A stretch of DNA of 28,630 nt from JAVBKE01 sp031554215 (GTDB lineage Bacteria > Bacillota > Bacilli > JARBTR01): contig JAVBKF010000095.1 in NCBI GenBank assembly GCA_031554215.1, positions 1-28,630 on the forward strand, read 5' to 3'. Below are positions 7,382-15,768 of the stretch, in pieces. Each line of letters begins with the position of its first letter. Within the stretch, counting starts at the first letter, position 1. The notes beneath the pieces were generated by a model. The model saw only the letters and a list, made by a program, of their open reading frames with translations, searched no databases and was not told the DNA's origin. The position numbers and the translations under genes are program-made.

Positions 7382-7419
7382 GAAAAAGCGAAAAACCCGC
7401 TAGGACTTTTCGCTTTTTC
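7382..7419. terminator. Two-way terminator between argS and arcC
   Basis: A perfect 13-bp stem, GAAAAAGCGAAAA (7382-7394) with its inverse (7407-7419), and a 12-base loop. The A/T-rich stem ends give U tracts in both directions; it most likely stops arcC. The loop shares CGCTAGGAC with the neighbouring argS terminator. Confidence 0.75.
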
Positions 7420-7456
7420 TGGGTCAATACCAAGCCCACTCGTTGGTCGCTTTTGA

Positions 7457-8398
7457 TTACGCTCTAATTCTTGTACCAGAAACACCTTTAACAGCGTTTG
7501 CTGCATTCTCAAGTGATGTAATAATAGCCGTTCTACCTGCCCTAGAAGTAACAAAATCAATCGCAGCTTCTACTTTTGGTAACATACTACCTGGTGCGAA
7601 CTGATTTTCACCAATGTACTTTTGAAGATCAGCCACTGTTACCTCGCCAAGCTCTTCTTGATTTGGTTTTCCAAAGTTAATCGCTACATGATCAACCGCA
7701 GTTAGTACAATGAAGCATTCACAGTCCAGGAGTTCTGCTAACTTTTCAGAAGCTAAGTCTTTGTCGATTACAGCTTCAACACCAACATATTTCTTGCCTT
7801 CTACAACAACAGGGATCCCCCCCCCGCCGCCAGCAATGACAACAACACCACTCTCAACCAGCGTGCTAATTGCACCTTTTTCAACAATATCAATTGGTTT
7901 TGGAGATGGGACAACACGTCTAAATCCGCGTCCAGCATCTTCAATCATGACATAGCCACGCTTTGATTTCAGTTCATCAGCTTCTTCTTTCGTGTAGAAA
8001 GAACCAATTGGCTTAGTTGGTTTCTGGAATGCTGGGTCTGCCTTATCAACAACTGTTTGTGTGACAATTGTTGCTGCTTTCTTGTCAGATCCATTTGTTG
8101 CCAAGACTTCGTCAAGTGCATTTTGTAGCCAATAACCAATCATTCCTTCTGTCATTGCGCCGCAGGTGTCAATCGGCATTGCCGGTAATTTATCAGACTG
8201 AGAAGCCGCTTGTTGTAATAGAATATTCCCTACTTGTGGTCCGTTCCCATGACTGACGACAACTTTATATCCAGCCTCAATCAGTTTAACAATTTGTTTA
8301 CTCGTCTCAAAACAAGCTTTTTGTTGATCTTCTGCAGTTGCTCCATTTCCAGTTTGAATTGCGTTACCACCAAGTGCAACGATTACTTTTTTACCCAT
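7457..8398 (-). CDS. arcC: Carbamate kinase
   Basis: A 313-residue amino-acid-kinase-fold enzyme that makes ATP from carbamoyl phosphate and ADP, usually the last step of the arginine deiminase pathway. Seen motifs: VIVALGGNAIQ (5-15), SHGNGPQVGN (49-58), the Gly-rich loop AGGGGGIP (189-196), IDKDLASEKLA (211-221) and FAPGSMLPKVEAA (267-279). The frame continues upstream to 8485, but the ATG at 8398 follows GAGGA by seven bases and gives the normal family length. No arcA, arcB or arcD is next to it, so it is a lone arcC in this window. Nine consecutive G (7817-7825 on the other strand as C) encode part of the Gly-rich loop. Confidence 0.96.
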   Translation of the reverse strand: MGKKVIVALGGNAIQTGNGATAEDQQKACFETSKQIVKLIEAGYKVVVSHGNGPQVGNILLQQAASQSDKLPAMPIDTCGAMTEGMIGYWLQNALDEVLATNGSDKKAATIVTQTVVDKADPAFQKPTKPIGSFYTKEEADELKSKRGYVMIEDAGRGFRRVVPSPKPIDIVEKGAISTLVESGVVVIAGGGGGIPVVVEGKKYVGVEAVIDKDLASEKLAELLDCECFIVLTAVDHVAINFGKPNQEELGEVTVADLQKYIGENQFAPGSMLPKVEAAIDFVTSRAGRTAIITSLENAANAVKGVSGTRIRA

Positions 8399-8739
8399 TA
8401 TTATTCCTCGTTTCCATGTGATTGATTTCCCGAAAAAAATATCGACAACGAGCGGACAAGTGCTATTATTAACACAACTACACAAGTGACCTGTTATCCT
8501 ACAATTGTTTCGAGCTCATTCCTCTATTAGTTATTAGCAAAAACCAACCGAATAATGTAAGGAAAAAATGCTTTTTCGACTGGACCCGTAATCACCAATA
8601 AAAAAATGTTTTTTCTATAGTGACTGTAGCAAAAAAAAAACATAAATACAAGGAAATATTGAAAATATTTTACCGAAAAAGTAGTAAATATTAGAATTAC
8701 CCCCCCTAGAAAATGGCATCTCATTCACCCATGATGCAT
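8399..8739. other. AT-rich intergenic region, arcC upstream side
   Basis: About 340 bases without a credible gene. It contains homopolymer runs (ten A near 8632, six C at 8701-8706). The sequence ACAAGTG occurs twice upstream of arcC (near 8457 and 8482). No convincing SigA promoter for arcC could be assigned. A leftward open frame at 8527-8724 is rejected because it has no ribosome binding site. Confidence 0.5.
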
Positions 8740-8740
8740 C

Positions 8741-8789
8741 AAAAAGGGGCCAGTCCTTCACCTATTTACTGTGTGAAGAACTGGCCTCT
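8741..8789 (-). terminator. Terminator of the parE-parC operon
   Basis: GGCCAGTCCTTCAC (8748-8761) pairs with GTGAAGAACTGGCC (8773-8786) over 14 positions with one mismatch. Leftward it is followed by CCTTTTTG, giving a five-base T run (8741-8745). Confidence 0.88.
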
Positions 8790-8797
8790 TTCAATGA

Positions 8798-11230
8798 TTA
8801 TCCCTTTTTCTCAGTCTCTATCCAAGTATCAATAATGTCACCAACATTACCTTCCATCACCATCGAGCCATTGGAAACACGGTCACTCAGCCTGAGCGTT
8901 GCAATATCGATTGACTTGACATCACCTCTCTGTGCTTGTACCCAGATACGGTCTGTTTCCGCAACCAAGTGGACACCAACAATCTCATGTGGATTCGTTT
9001 TTAAATCCCGTAACATCACAACACCACGCTTCGCTCGTGAGGCGATTTCAAACTCTGTGAGACGAATTTTTTTCAGTGATGAACGTTGCGTGACGATTGC
9101 TAGATTGTTGCTTGTCAATGTTTTGACCGGAATTGCGCCAATGACATGATCATCATCTTTCAATTTCATACCGATTACGCCTGCAGCTTTTGCCCCAACG
9201 ACTGGCACTTCTTCCTCGAAAAATACAAGCCCGTAACCTTTAGAACTTGCCATCATCACGTATTGGAAGCCGTCCGTAACAAAAACATCACAAACTCGGT
9301 CATCGTTCTTTAAGTTGATTGCACTAAGCGGTTTTGAAATTCGTTGCGCTTTATATTGGATCAGATCAGAGCGTTTAATCAAACCATTTGTTGTCACAAA
9401 CGTCAGGAATAACGGTTGTTCAAAATCTATGACAGCAATTGCCCGAATGATTTGCTCGTCTTTATCAATTGGCGTAATCGTATTAATGTGATGACCCGCA
9501 TCCTTCCAGCGCACATCTGGCAACTGGTAAACAGGGCAATATAAATAGTTCCCCTTGTCTGTGAACAATAATACAGTACTCGTGGTGTTGATTTCAACGA
9601 GCTCGATCATCCGGTCGCCTTCTTTAACACCTAAATCAGCCCCATTTGATGCCGCATAAGACCGCAGACTTGTCCGCTTAATATAGCCTTCTTTCGTTAC
9701 AGTAACGATGACATCTTCACTCGTAATTAATTGCTCCTGGCTAATTTTAATTTCAGTAATTTCTTCCTCAATGACTGAACGTCTATTTTCTTTAAATTGT
9801 TTCTTCACTAGTTTTAATTCCTCAATGATCACCGAAAATAGTTTTTCGTTATCCATCAGAATGGCCTCAAGATTGGCAATGAACGCTCGTAGCTCACTGG
9901 CTTCACTTTGTAAAGCGGTAATATCGGTATTCGTTAAACGATACAGTTGCAAAGTGACAATCGCTTCAGCTTGGAGTTCAGTAAAATCGAACGCTTTCAT
10001 CAGGTTTTCTCTTGCGTCCTTTTTGTCAATGGAAGCCCGAATACAGGCAATGACTTGGTCTAGCACAGACAATGCTTTGATTAACCCTTCGACAATATGC
10101 GCTCTTGCCTTTGCTTTTGCGAGTTCATATTCAGACCGTCTGACAACGACATCTTTACGATGACCAATGTAAGCATCCAGTAATGCCGGAAGAGACATTT
10201 GCTCAGGGCGACGCTTATTAATGGCCACCATATTAAAATTATAAGCAACTTGAAGATCAGTGTTTTTATACAGATAGTTCAGAACAAGCTCAACATCTGC
10301 TTCTTTCTTAATTTCAACAACAATCCGTAGCCCAGTGCGGTCAGACTCATCACGGACTTCGGTAATCCCGTCGAGCTTCCGATCAACCCTGACATCATCA
10401 ATCTTTTTCACGAGACTTGCTTTATTAATTTCATAGGGGATTTCGGTAATGACAATTTGCTTTTTGCCACCCTTTTGCGTTTCGATTTCGGTTTTCGCCC
10501 GAATGATAATTTTCCCTTTGCCAGTTGTGTAAGCCTTCTTGATCCCGTCGATTCCTTGGATGATACCACCAGTCGGAAAATCAGGACCTTTGATTGCCTG
10601 CATCAAGTCATCAACCGTACAGACTGGATTCTCAATACGGATAATCACCGCATCAATGACTTCTGCTAGATTATGTGGCGGGATTTCTGTTGCGTATCCA
10701 GCAGAAATCCCTGTCGATCCATTGACTAGTAGGTTTGGAAAGCTAGCTGGCAGGACCAATGGCTCCGTTGATGTATCATCAAAGTTGGATGCAAATTCAA
10801 CCGTTTTCTTTTCAATATCACGGAGGAGTTCGCTTGAAATCGAGGAAAGTCTCGCTTCTGTGTAACGCATTGCAGCAGGTGGGTCGCCGTCAAGGCTTCC
10901 GTTATTTCCGTGCATTTCAACGAGTTCATTGCGTAATTTCCAGTATTGGCTCATCCGTACCATCGCATCATACACCGAACTATCGCCATGTGGATGATAG
11001 TTACCAATGACGTTACCAACGGTTTTGGCGGACTTACGGAAGCCTTTTTCTGCTGTATTTCCTTCTGTATGCATAGCAAAAAGAATCCGTCTTTGTACTG
11101 GTTTTAACCCATCACGCGCATCAGGTAATGCACGATCTTGGATGATGTACTTACTGTATCGGCCAAACCGATCACCAATGACATCCTCTAGCAATTGCTC
11201 CATATATTCTTCTTTGTATGCTTCTGTCAT
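8798..11230 (-). CDS. parC: DNA topoisomerase IV subunit A
   Basis: An 810-residue type IIA topoisomerase A subunit; with ParE it unlinks daughter chromosomes after replication. The N-terminal winged-helix part has RALPDARDGLKPVQRRIL (33-50), the quinolone-determining region HPHGDSSVYDAM (79-90; Ser84 and Asp88 at the resistance positions, so wild-type-like for Ser) and the active tyrosine in MRYTEARL (Tyr123). The tower and coiled coil follow (about 340-480), then a C-terminal beta-pinwheel (about 500-800) with repeated motifs such as GYIKRTSL and GLIKRSDL. It is called ParC rather than GyrA because it is coupled to parE and lies next to plsY, as in Bacillus. The ATG overlaps the parE stop (ATGA), with GAGGTGA upstream. 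Confidence 0.97.
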   Translation of the reverse strand: MTEAYKEEYMEQLLEDVIGDRFGRYSKYIIQDRALPDARDGLKPVQRRILFAMHTEGNTAEKGFRKSAKTVGNVIGNYHPHGDSSVYDAMVRMSQYWKLRNELVEMHGNNGSLDGDPPAAMRYTEARLSSISSELLRDIEKKTVEFASNFDDTSTEPLVLPASFPNLLVNGSTGISAGYATEIPPHNLAEVIDAVIIRIENPVCTVDDLMQAIKGPDFPTGGIIQGIDGIKKAYTTGKGKIIIRAKTEIETQKGGKKQIVITEIPYEINKASLVKKIDDVRVDRKLDGITEVRDESDRTGLRIVVEIKKEADVELVLNYLYKNTDLQVAYNFNMVAINKRRPEQMSLPALLDAYIGHRKDVVVRRSEYELAKAKARAHIVEGLIKALSVLDQVIACIRASIDKKDARENLMKAFDFTELQAEAIVTLQLYRLTNTDITALQSEASELRAFIANLEAILMDNEKLFSVIIEELKLVKKQFKENRRSVIEEEITEIKISQEQLITSEDVIVTVTKEGYIKRTSLRSYAASNGADLGVKEGDRMIELVEINTTSTVLLFTDKGNYLYCPVYQLPDVRWKDAGHHINTITPIDKDEQIIRAIAVIDFEQPLFLTFVTTNGLIKRSDLIQYKAQRISKPLSAINLKNDDRVCDVFVTDGFQYVMMASSKGYGLVFFEEEVPVVGAKAAGVIGMKLKDDDHVIGAIPVKTLTSNNLAIVTQRSSLKKIRLTEFEIASRAKRGVVMLRDLKTNPHEIVGVHLVAETDRIWVQAQRGDVKSIDIATLRLSDRVSNGSMVMEGNVGDIIDTWIETEKKG

Positions 11231-13176
11231 TCTCGTTCACCTCTTGCTTCTAGGAAACCAGTCTCATCATCGGCACCAAATGACACATTTGATTCGATCC
11301 AACGCCGTCTTGGCTCTGGTTTATCCCCCATCAGTGTTGTGACGCGGCGTTCTGCCAGTGCCAAATCATCAATTGAAACCTTAATGAGCGTTCTTGTTTC
11401 TGGATCCATTGTTGTTTCCCACAGCTGATCGGCATTCATCTCACCGAGTCCTTTATAACGCTGTAACATGTAGCCACGACCAACCTTTTTGATCGCTTCA
11501 GGTAGGTCGGATTCTGTCCAAGTGTACTCAATCACTTCTTTCTTACCTGTTCCCTTACTAACCTTGAAAAGCGGTGGCAATGCGATGAAAATCTTCCCTT
11601 GCTCAATCAGTGGTTTCATATACCGGAAGAAGAACGTCAGTAAAAGCACCTGAATATGCGCACCATCTGTATCAGCATCGGTCATGATGATGATTTTGTC
11701 GTAATTGATATCCTCAATTTCAAAATCAGAGCCAACACCACCGCCAATGGCATGGATGATTGTCCTGATTTCTTCATTCTTATGGATATCTTCTAATTTT
11801 GCCTTTTCTGTGTTGAGGACCTTACCTCGCAAGGGCAGGATCGCTTGGAATTTGCGGTCACGTCCTTGTTTGGCTGACCCACCGGCAGAATCTCCCTCGA
11901 CGAGGAAAAGTTCATTTCGTTTTGGATTACGAGACTGGGCTGGCGTTAGTTTTCCTGTTAAGAGACCATCGGATTTTTTCTTTTTCTTGCCATTTCGCGC
12001 ATCTTCTCTTGCCTTACGGGCTGCCTCACGCACCTGACTCGCTTTAATCGCTTTTCGGACAAGCATTGTTGATACATCAACATTTTCACCGAGGTAATAC
12101 CCAAGCTGTTCAAAAACAAAACTATCGACAGCGGGTCTCGCTTCACTCGTCCCTAGTTTGCTTTTCGTTTGGCCTTCAAATTGGAGTAAGTTTTCAGGAA
12201 TACGAACAGAAATAATTGCCGTAATTCCTTCACGAATGTCTGAACCATCAAGGTTCTTGTCTTTCTCTTTGAGCAGGTTCTGGCGACGTGCGTATTCGTT
12301 AAAGGCTCTTGTTAGCCCGGTCTTCGCACCTGTTTCATGCGTACCGCCATCTTTTGTACGGACGTTATTAACAAACGACAAGATATTATCTGAATAGCCA
12401 TCATTAAATTGAAATGAGAATTCAATTTCAATATCACCAGATTTTCCTTCAAAACTAGCCACTTTATGAAGTGTATCTTTTTCCTCATTGATATAGAGAA
12501 CAAAAGCCTCAATCCCGTTTTCAAAGCAGAAAGTATCGCTCAGCCCGTTTCGCTCATCGCTAATATCAATCTTAAGCCCTTTTAACAAGAAAGCTGATTC
12601 TCTAAGACGCTCTGTCAGTGTATCGTAATTATAGACTATTGTTGAGAATATACTGGCATCTGGTTTAAAATGAATTGTTGTTCCAGTTTCTTTTGTCGTG
12701 CCGATTTTTTCAAGTGTTGTTACTGGTGACCCACCATTTTCAAAACGCTGGGTATAGACAAAACCGCCCCGTTTAATTGTGACGACAAGCCACTCCGACA
12801 AGGCATTTACGACAGATGCACCAACACCATGTAAACCACCAGATTGCGTGTAACCGCCAGCGCCAAATTTACCGCCAGCATGGAGCACTGTTAAGATAAC
12901 TTCTGGTGTTGGTTTACCAGATTTATGCATGCCAGTTGGCATTCCCCGGCCAGCATCAGAGACACTGATACTGTTATCCTGATGAATTTTCACAATGATA
13001 TGATCACCAAATCCAGCTAAAACCTCATCAATCGAATTATCGAATATTTCGTAGGCAAGATGATGCAACCCTCTTGCATCGGTACTACCAATATACATCC
13101 CAGGACGCTTGCGCACTGCATCGAGTCCTTCTAGAATTTGTATTGCATCTTCATTATAATTGCTTGATGTTGCCAT
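11227..13176 (-). CDS. parE: DNA topoisomerase IV subunit B
   Basis: A 649-residue ATPase subunit of topoisomerase IV. The GHKL ATP site shows EIFDNSIDE (43-51), DAGRGMP (74-80) and GGLHGVGAS (113-121). The TOPRIM domain has the EGDSAGGSAKQGRD motif near residue 425 and the metal pair DADTDGAHI further on; the C-terminal part holds RYKGLGEMN and the LAERR region. It is first in the parE-parC operon. The ATG follows GGGGAG by about eight bases; an ATG four bases upstream is out of frame. The orientation, divergent from plsY, is the standard Bacillales arrangement. Confidence 0.97.
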   Translation of the reverse strand: MATSSNYNEDAIQILEGLDAVRKRPGMYIGSTDARGLHHLAYEIFDNSIDEVLAGFGDHIIVKIHQDNSISVSDAGRGMPTGMHKSGKPTPEVILTVLHAGGKFGAGGYTQSGGLHGVGASVVNALSEWLVVTIKRGGFVYTQRFENGGSPVTTLEKIGTTKETGTTIHFKPDASIFSTIVYNYDTLTERLRESAFLLKGLKIDISDERNGLSDTFCFENGIEAFVLYINEEKDTLHKVASFEGKSGDIEIEFSFQFNDGYSDNILSFVNNVRTKDGGTHETGAKTGLTRAFNEYARRQNLLKEKDKNLDGSDIREGITAIISVRIPENLLQFEGQTKSKLGTSEARPAVDSFVFEQLGYYLGENVDVSTMLVRKAIKASQVREAARKAREDARNGKKKKKSDGLLTGKLTPAQSRNPKRNELFLVEGDSAGGSAKQGRDRKFQAILPLRGKVLNTEKAKLEDIHKNEEIRTIIHAIGGGVGSDFEIEDINYDKIIIMTDADTDGAHIQVLLLTFFFRYMKPLIEQGKIFIALPPLFKVSKGTGKKEVIEYTWTESDLPEAIKKVGRGYMLQRYKGLGEMNADQLWETTMDPETRTLIKVSIDDLALAERRVTTLMGDKPEPRRRWIESNVSFGADDETGFLEARGERE

Positions 13177-13556
13177 TCATTAATCTCCCCTGCATATTAT
13201 ACATAAAATGGTCCAAAACCACTTGTTATGTGGTGATAAAGGACTTCTGGAATCGCCAAAAAAGCATATACGTCTGATCTATTCGGTGCAGATCTTGATT
13301 GTATTTCAACAAACAAACGACTATTTCTGGGGTGGGCCATGAAGGACTTGATCAACACACAACTAGCATCTACTTTACCACTAATAGAGATATGATTTCA
13401 ATTGCCTAATGCAATCGTACTAGATTTTTTTATTTCTTTATTTTTCATTCTGCCTCGTAAACAACTTATTGCGCCGAATTTCTACCTTTAGTCACCACAA
13501 TTGAATTAATTCATGAAAGTGAACCGAATTCTCGGTTCCACACGCTGATATTTTAA
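13177..13556. other. Intergenic region between parE and plsY
   Basis: No gene was seen in the about 440 bases between the divergent genes. A TATAAT on the parE strand (13196-13201) lies too close to the ribosome binding site to be a normal promoter. A short hairpin, GAACCGA (13521-13527) with TCGGTTC (13532-13538), lies before the plsY promoter. Confidence 0.4.
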
Positions 13557-13585
13557 TTGTAGCGTGTCTACTTTCGTGATAATAT
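13557..13585 (+). promoter_or_regulatory. Promoter of plsY
   Basis: -35 TTGTAG (13557-13562), a 17-base spacer and -10 TAATAT (13580-13585). The -35 box sits in the right arm of an inverted repeat, CACGCT (13541-13546) with AGCGTG (13561-13566), so a bound regulator could block it. Confidence 0.5.
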
Positions 13586-13618
13586 AAAAGAAGAAACAAG
13601 ATATGGGGACGGACACAA

Positions 13619-14218
13619 ATGCAAGTTATTTTATTGATTACAGCTTATCTTTTGGGATCAATCCCATCTGGACTTGTCATTGGTAAGCTATTCTACAAAA
13701 CAGATATTCGTAAGCATGGAAGTGGTAATCTAGGTGCAACGAATGCATTTCGTGTACTCGGAAAAAAAGCCGGCGCATTTGTGACGATATTTGATATTGC
13801 TAAAGGGACAGTTGCCACGTTATTACCGCTTATTTTTGGAATTGATAATGGGTTTGATCCGCTCTACTTTGGACTAGCAGCTGTCATTGGTCATATTTAT
13901 CCTGTTTTCGCTGGTTTTCGTGGCGGAAAGGCGGTCGCTACTTCATGTGGCGTTATGCTCGCCGCTGACCCTAAGATGATTCTTTTTGCAGCGATTGTTT
14001 TCTTTATCGTTTTAAAAATATCAAAGTATGTTTCACTCGCTTCAATGGTAGCTGCTCTTGCTGGTCTTTTCTACGGAATGATTGAGTTCTTCTTTTTCGA
14101 TGGTGGATGGCAGAAACTTGGCCTGTTCGCCTTATTTTCAGGATTTATTATTTACCGGCACCGAACGAATATCAGCCGAATTCTCAATAAGACGGAATCA
14201 AAAGTGACATGGCTATAG
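13619..14218 (+). CDS. plsY: Acyl-phosphate:glycerol-3-phosphate acyltransferase
   Basis: A 199-residue polytopic membrane enzyme that moves the acyl group from acyl phosphate (made by PlsX) to glycerol-3-phosphate, the first step of phospholipid synthesis. The family motifs are visible: GSIPSG (13-18), KHGSGNLGATNAFRVLGK (32-49), and GHIYPVFAGFRGGKAVAT (91-108), which forms the phosphate-binding and catalytic loops. Hydrophobic segments near 1-23, 52-73, 84-100, 118-132, 138-158 and 168-180 fit the known multi-pass fold. A weak box (GGGGAC) lies eight bases before the ATG. Single gene, with a strong terminator at 14284-14330. Confidence 0.97.
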   Translation: MQVILLITAYLLGSIPSGLVIGKLFYKTDIRKHGSGNLGATNAFRVLGKKAGAFVTIFDIAKGTVATLLPLIFGIDNGFDPLYFGLAAVIGHIYPVFAGFRGGKAVATSCGVMLAADPKMILFAAIVFFIVLKISKYVSLASMVAALAGLFYGMIEFFFFDGGWQKLGLFALFSGFIIYRHRTNISRILNKTESKVTWL

Positions 14219-14283
14219 TTTTGTACTAGACAGTATACCCACGGATTACTTATGCAACCCTATGATAGAAAAGCGTTACATTC

Positions 14284-14330
14284 AGACTAAGGCAAATCAC
14301 GCATATTTGGTGACTTGCCTTAGTCTTTTT
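14284..14330 (+). terminator. Terminator of plsY
   Basis: AGACTAAGGCAA (14284-14295) pairs with TTGCCTTAGTCT (14315-14326), with an inner TCAC/GTGA stem across a mismatch. It is followed by a run of T. Confidence 0.9.
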
Positions 14331-14458
14331 TGTTTTGACCTGTCTGATGAAACCTTGCTTCCCTACACCTTAATTAAAACGAGCCAAATGATCGCTAGTA
14401 CCTGGACCGATTTGGAACGTAATGGCAACTTCAGTCGTCACAAGGTGGTCCACTGATG

Positions 14459-14611
14459 CTACTGCTTTTCTCTCCTAGCAGACCGAAGTGCTTTCCTCAG
14501 AATCATTTCGATTTGCGCATTTACACTTCTCAAATCATCTGTAGCCCATTTTTCAAGTGCATCATAGTCTCTCTGGTCAATGCGGAGTAAAAATTTCTTT
14601 TTCATCGTCAT
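14459..14611 (-). CDS. Arc-type ribbon-helix-helix DNA-binding protein
   Basis: A 50-residue protein. A beta-strand KKKFLLRID (4-12) is followed by RDYDALEKWATDDLRSVN (14-31) and a second helix AQIEMILRKAL (32-42): the strand-helix-helix plan of Arc/MetJ repressors, with Leu and Ile in core positions and the helix-2 start SVNAQIE typical of Arc-like proteins. A basic tail ends the protein. It starts one base after the stop of the SPFH gene and must be translated with it; the start could be the ATG at 14611 or the one at 14605. It was too short for a simple length cutoff. Being in the operon of a membrane protein, it may regulate that operon; an ATGATAT repeat upstream is a candidate site. Its DNA target is not known. 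Confidence 0.85.
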   Translation of the reverse strand: MTMKKKFLLRIDQRDYDALEKWATDDLRSVNAQIEMILRKALRSARREKQ

Positions 14612-14612
14612 T

Positions 14613-15491
14613 TTAATAAATCGTTCCTGTGTTCAAAACTGGTTGAGCGCCCTTTTCAGAGACAATAGCGACCATGAGGTTGTTAATCATTTGTGCCTTT
14701 TTCTCCTCATCCAGTTCGACAATATTTTCTTTACGGAGTTGATCCAGTGCATCTTTGACCATTGATACGGCGCCAAGCACAATTGTTTGTCTAGCGGCAA
14801 GAACTGCTTTTGCTTGCTGCCGCTGCAACATGGCTGAAGCGATTTCACTTGAATAGGCAAGATGCATAATGCGCGCATCTAAAATTTCAACACCAGCTAA
14901 TTCAAAGCGTTTTTGTAAATCCTGTTTCAGTTCCTCGCACACTTCATCTGAATGTTGTCTGAGGGAAATTTCTTCGGCATGATTGAAGTTGTCATACGGG
15001 TATTGGCTAGCAATATGACGAATACCGGTCTCACTTTGAATATGAACGAATTCCTTATAATCCTCCACGTCAAAACAGGCCTTTGCTGTATTGACAACAC
15101 GGTAAACAACAACGGCAGCAATCTCGATTGGATTGCCTTCAAGGTCATTTACTTTCAGTTTATCACTGTTGAAATTGAGTACACGAAGTGAAATTGACCG
15201 TTTCGTTGTAAACGGTACTGTCCACCAAAACCCTGCTGTTTTAATCACACCTAGGTAATTGCCAAACAGTGTGAATGCTTTGGATTGATTCGGCTGAATG
15301 ACGGTAAATCCAGTTGCAAAAACCCCAGCAAGAAGAAAACATACAACGGAAACCAGTAACAGTGATAAAGCTAATGCCTCGCCATTGTCGCGAATATTCA
15401 TGTACAATGTGTAACCACCCACCACAATAATAGCCAGAACCACCAAACTCATTAAGTAACCACTTATCTTGAATAATTTTTTCTCCAGCAT
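14613..15491 (-). CDS. SPFH/band-7 domain membrane protein
   Basis: A 292-residue protein. Two hydrophobic segments near the N-terminus (about 9-30 and 42-65) are followed by an SPFH (stomatin/prohibitin/flotillin) domain from about 65 to 230, with FTVIQPNQSKAFTLFGNYLG, the strand VVVYRVVNTAKACFDVEDY and the helical end AGVEILDARIMHLAYSSEIA, then a coiled, Gln/Ala-rich part (QRQQAKAVLAARQ). Such proteins assemble into ring-like membrane platforms that organise proteases or lipid domains; a specific role cannot be read here. GTG at 15500 is possible, but the ATG at 15489-15491 follows GGAG by eight bases and is preferred. It forms an operon with the Arc-like gene. Confidence 0.9.
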   Translation of the reverse strand: MLEKKLFKISGYLMSLVVLAIIVVGGYTLYMNIRDNGEALALSLLLVSVVCFLLAGVFATGFTVIQPNQSKAFTLFGNYLGVIKTAGFWWTVPFTTKRSISLRVLNFNSDKLKVNDLEGNPIEIAAVVVYRVVNTAKACFDVEDYKEFVHIQSETGIRHIASQYPYDNFNHAEEISLRQHSDEVCEELKQDLQKRFELAGVEILDARIMHLAYSSEIASAMLQRQQAKAVLAARQTIVLGAVSMVKDALDQLRKENIVELDEEKKAQMINNLMVAIVSEKGAQPVLNTGTIY

Positions 15492-15518
15492 AAATACCAC
15501 TCCTTTCTCTTTATCAAA

Positions 15519-15574
15519 ATGATATCATAATGATATTAAAAAACGAAGCGAATTGAACAAAATATCATGTTCAA
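15519..15574. promoter_or_regulatory. Repeated ATGATAT boxes and an inverted repeat upstream of the SPFH-Arc operon
   Basis: ATGATAT occurs at 15519-15525 and 15530-15536, exactly 11 bp apart, and inverted as ATATCAT at 15562-15568. The first copy is part of the perfect palindrome ATGATATCAT (15519-15528). TTGAACA (15553-15559) and TGTTCAA (15568-15574) form a second inverted repeat with an 8-base spacer. Repeats one helical turn apart are what ribbon-helix-helix repressors bind. Confidence 0.45.
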
Positions 15575-15634
15575 TCAAGGGTTATTGTTTTCGGTTGCCG
15601 CGTAAAAGCCGCTGGTCAATCTCCTTTCAGAATC

Positions 15635-15671
15635 AAAAAAGAAACCCGACAAACTTCAAACTGAGGTTCGG
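15635..15671 (-). terminator. Possible terminator of the methyltransferase gene
   Basis: An imperfect stem-loop (CCGA at 15646-15649 with TCGG at 15668-15671, plus an inner pairing with a bulge) is followed leftward by GTTTCTTTTTT. It lies about 100 bases after the methyltransferase stop. The stem is weak. Confidence 0.35.
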
Positions 15672-15768
15672 AAATGCATTTATGGCACGGGATTTGATAA
15701 TGACTTCATGGTGCTAAGGGACAACAAAGGGGCAAAACAATGTAGCAAATGATTTAATGCTTTTTTCG

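Noticed and set aside
8399..8485. 29-residue N-terminal extension of carbamate kinase
   Set aside because: The strong ribosome binding site is before the ATG at 8398, and MGKKVIVALGG is the normal family start.
8527..8724. Leftward 65-residue hydrophobic open frame
   Set aside because: It lies in an AT-rich gap, the hydrophobicity follows from the T-rich strand, and no ribosome binding site precedes its ATG.
13196..13201. TATAAT as -10 box of parE
   Set aside because: The transcription start would fall inside the parE ribosome binding site, and no -35 lies at 16-18 bases.
14262..14456. Rightward 64-residue open frame after plsY
   Set aside because: It runs through the plsY terminator hairpin and has no ribosome binding site or family resemblance.
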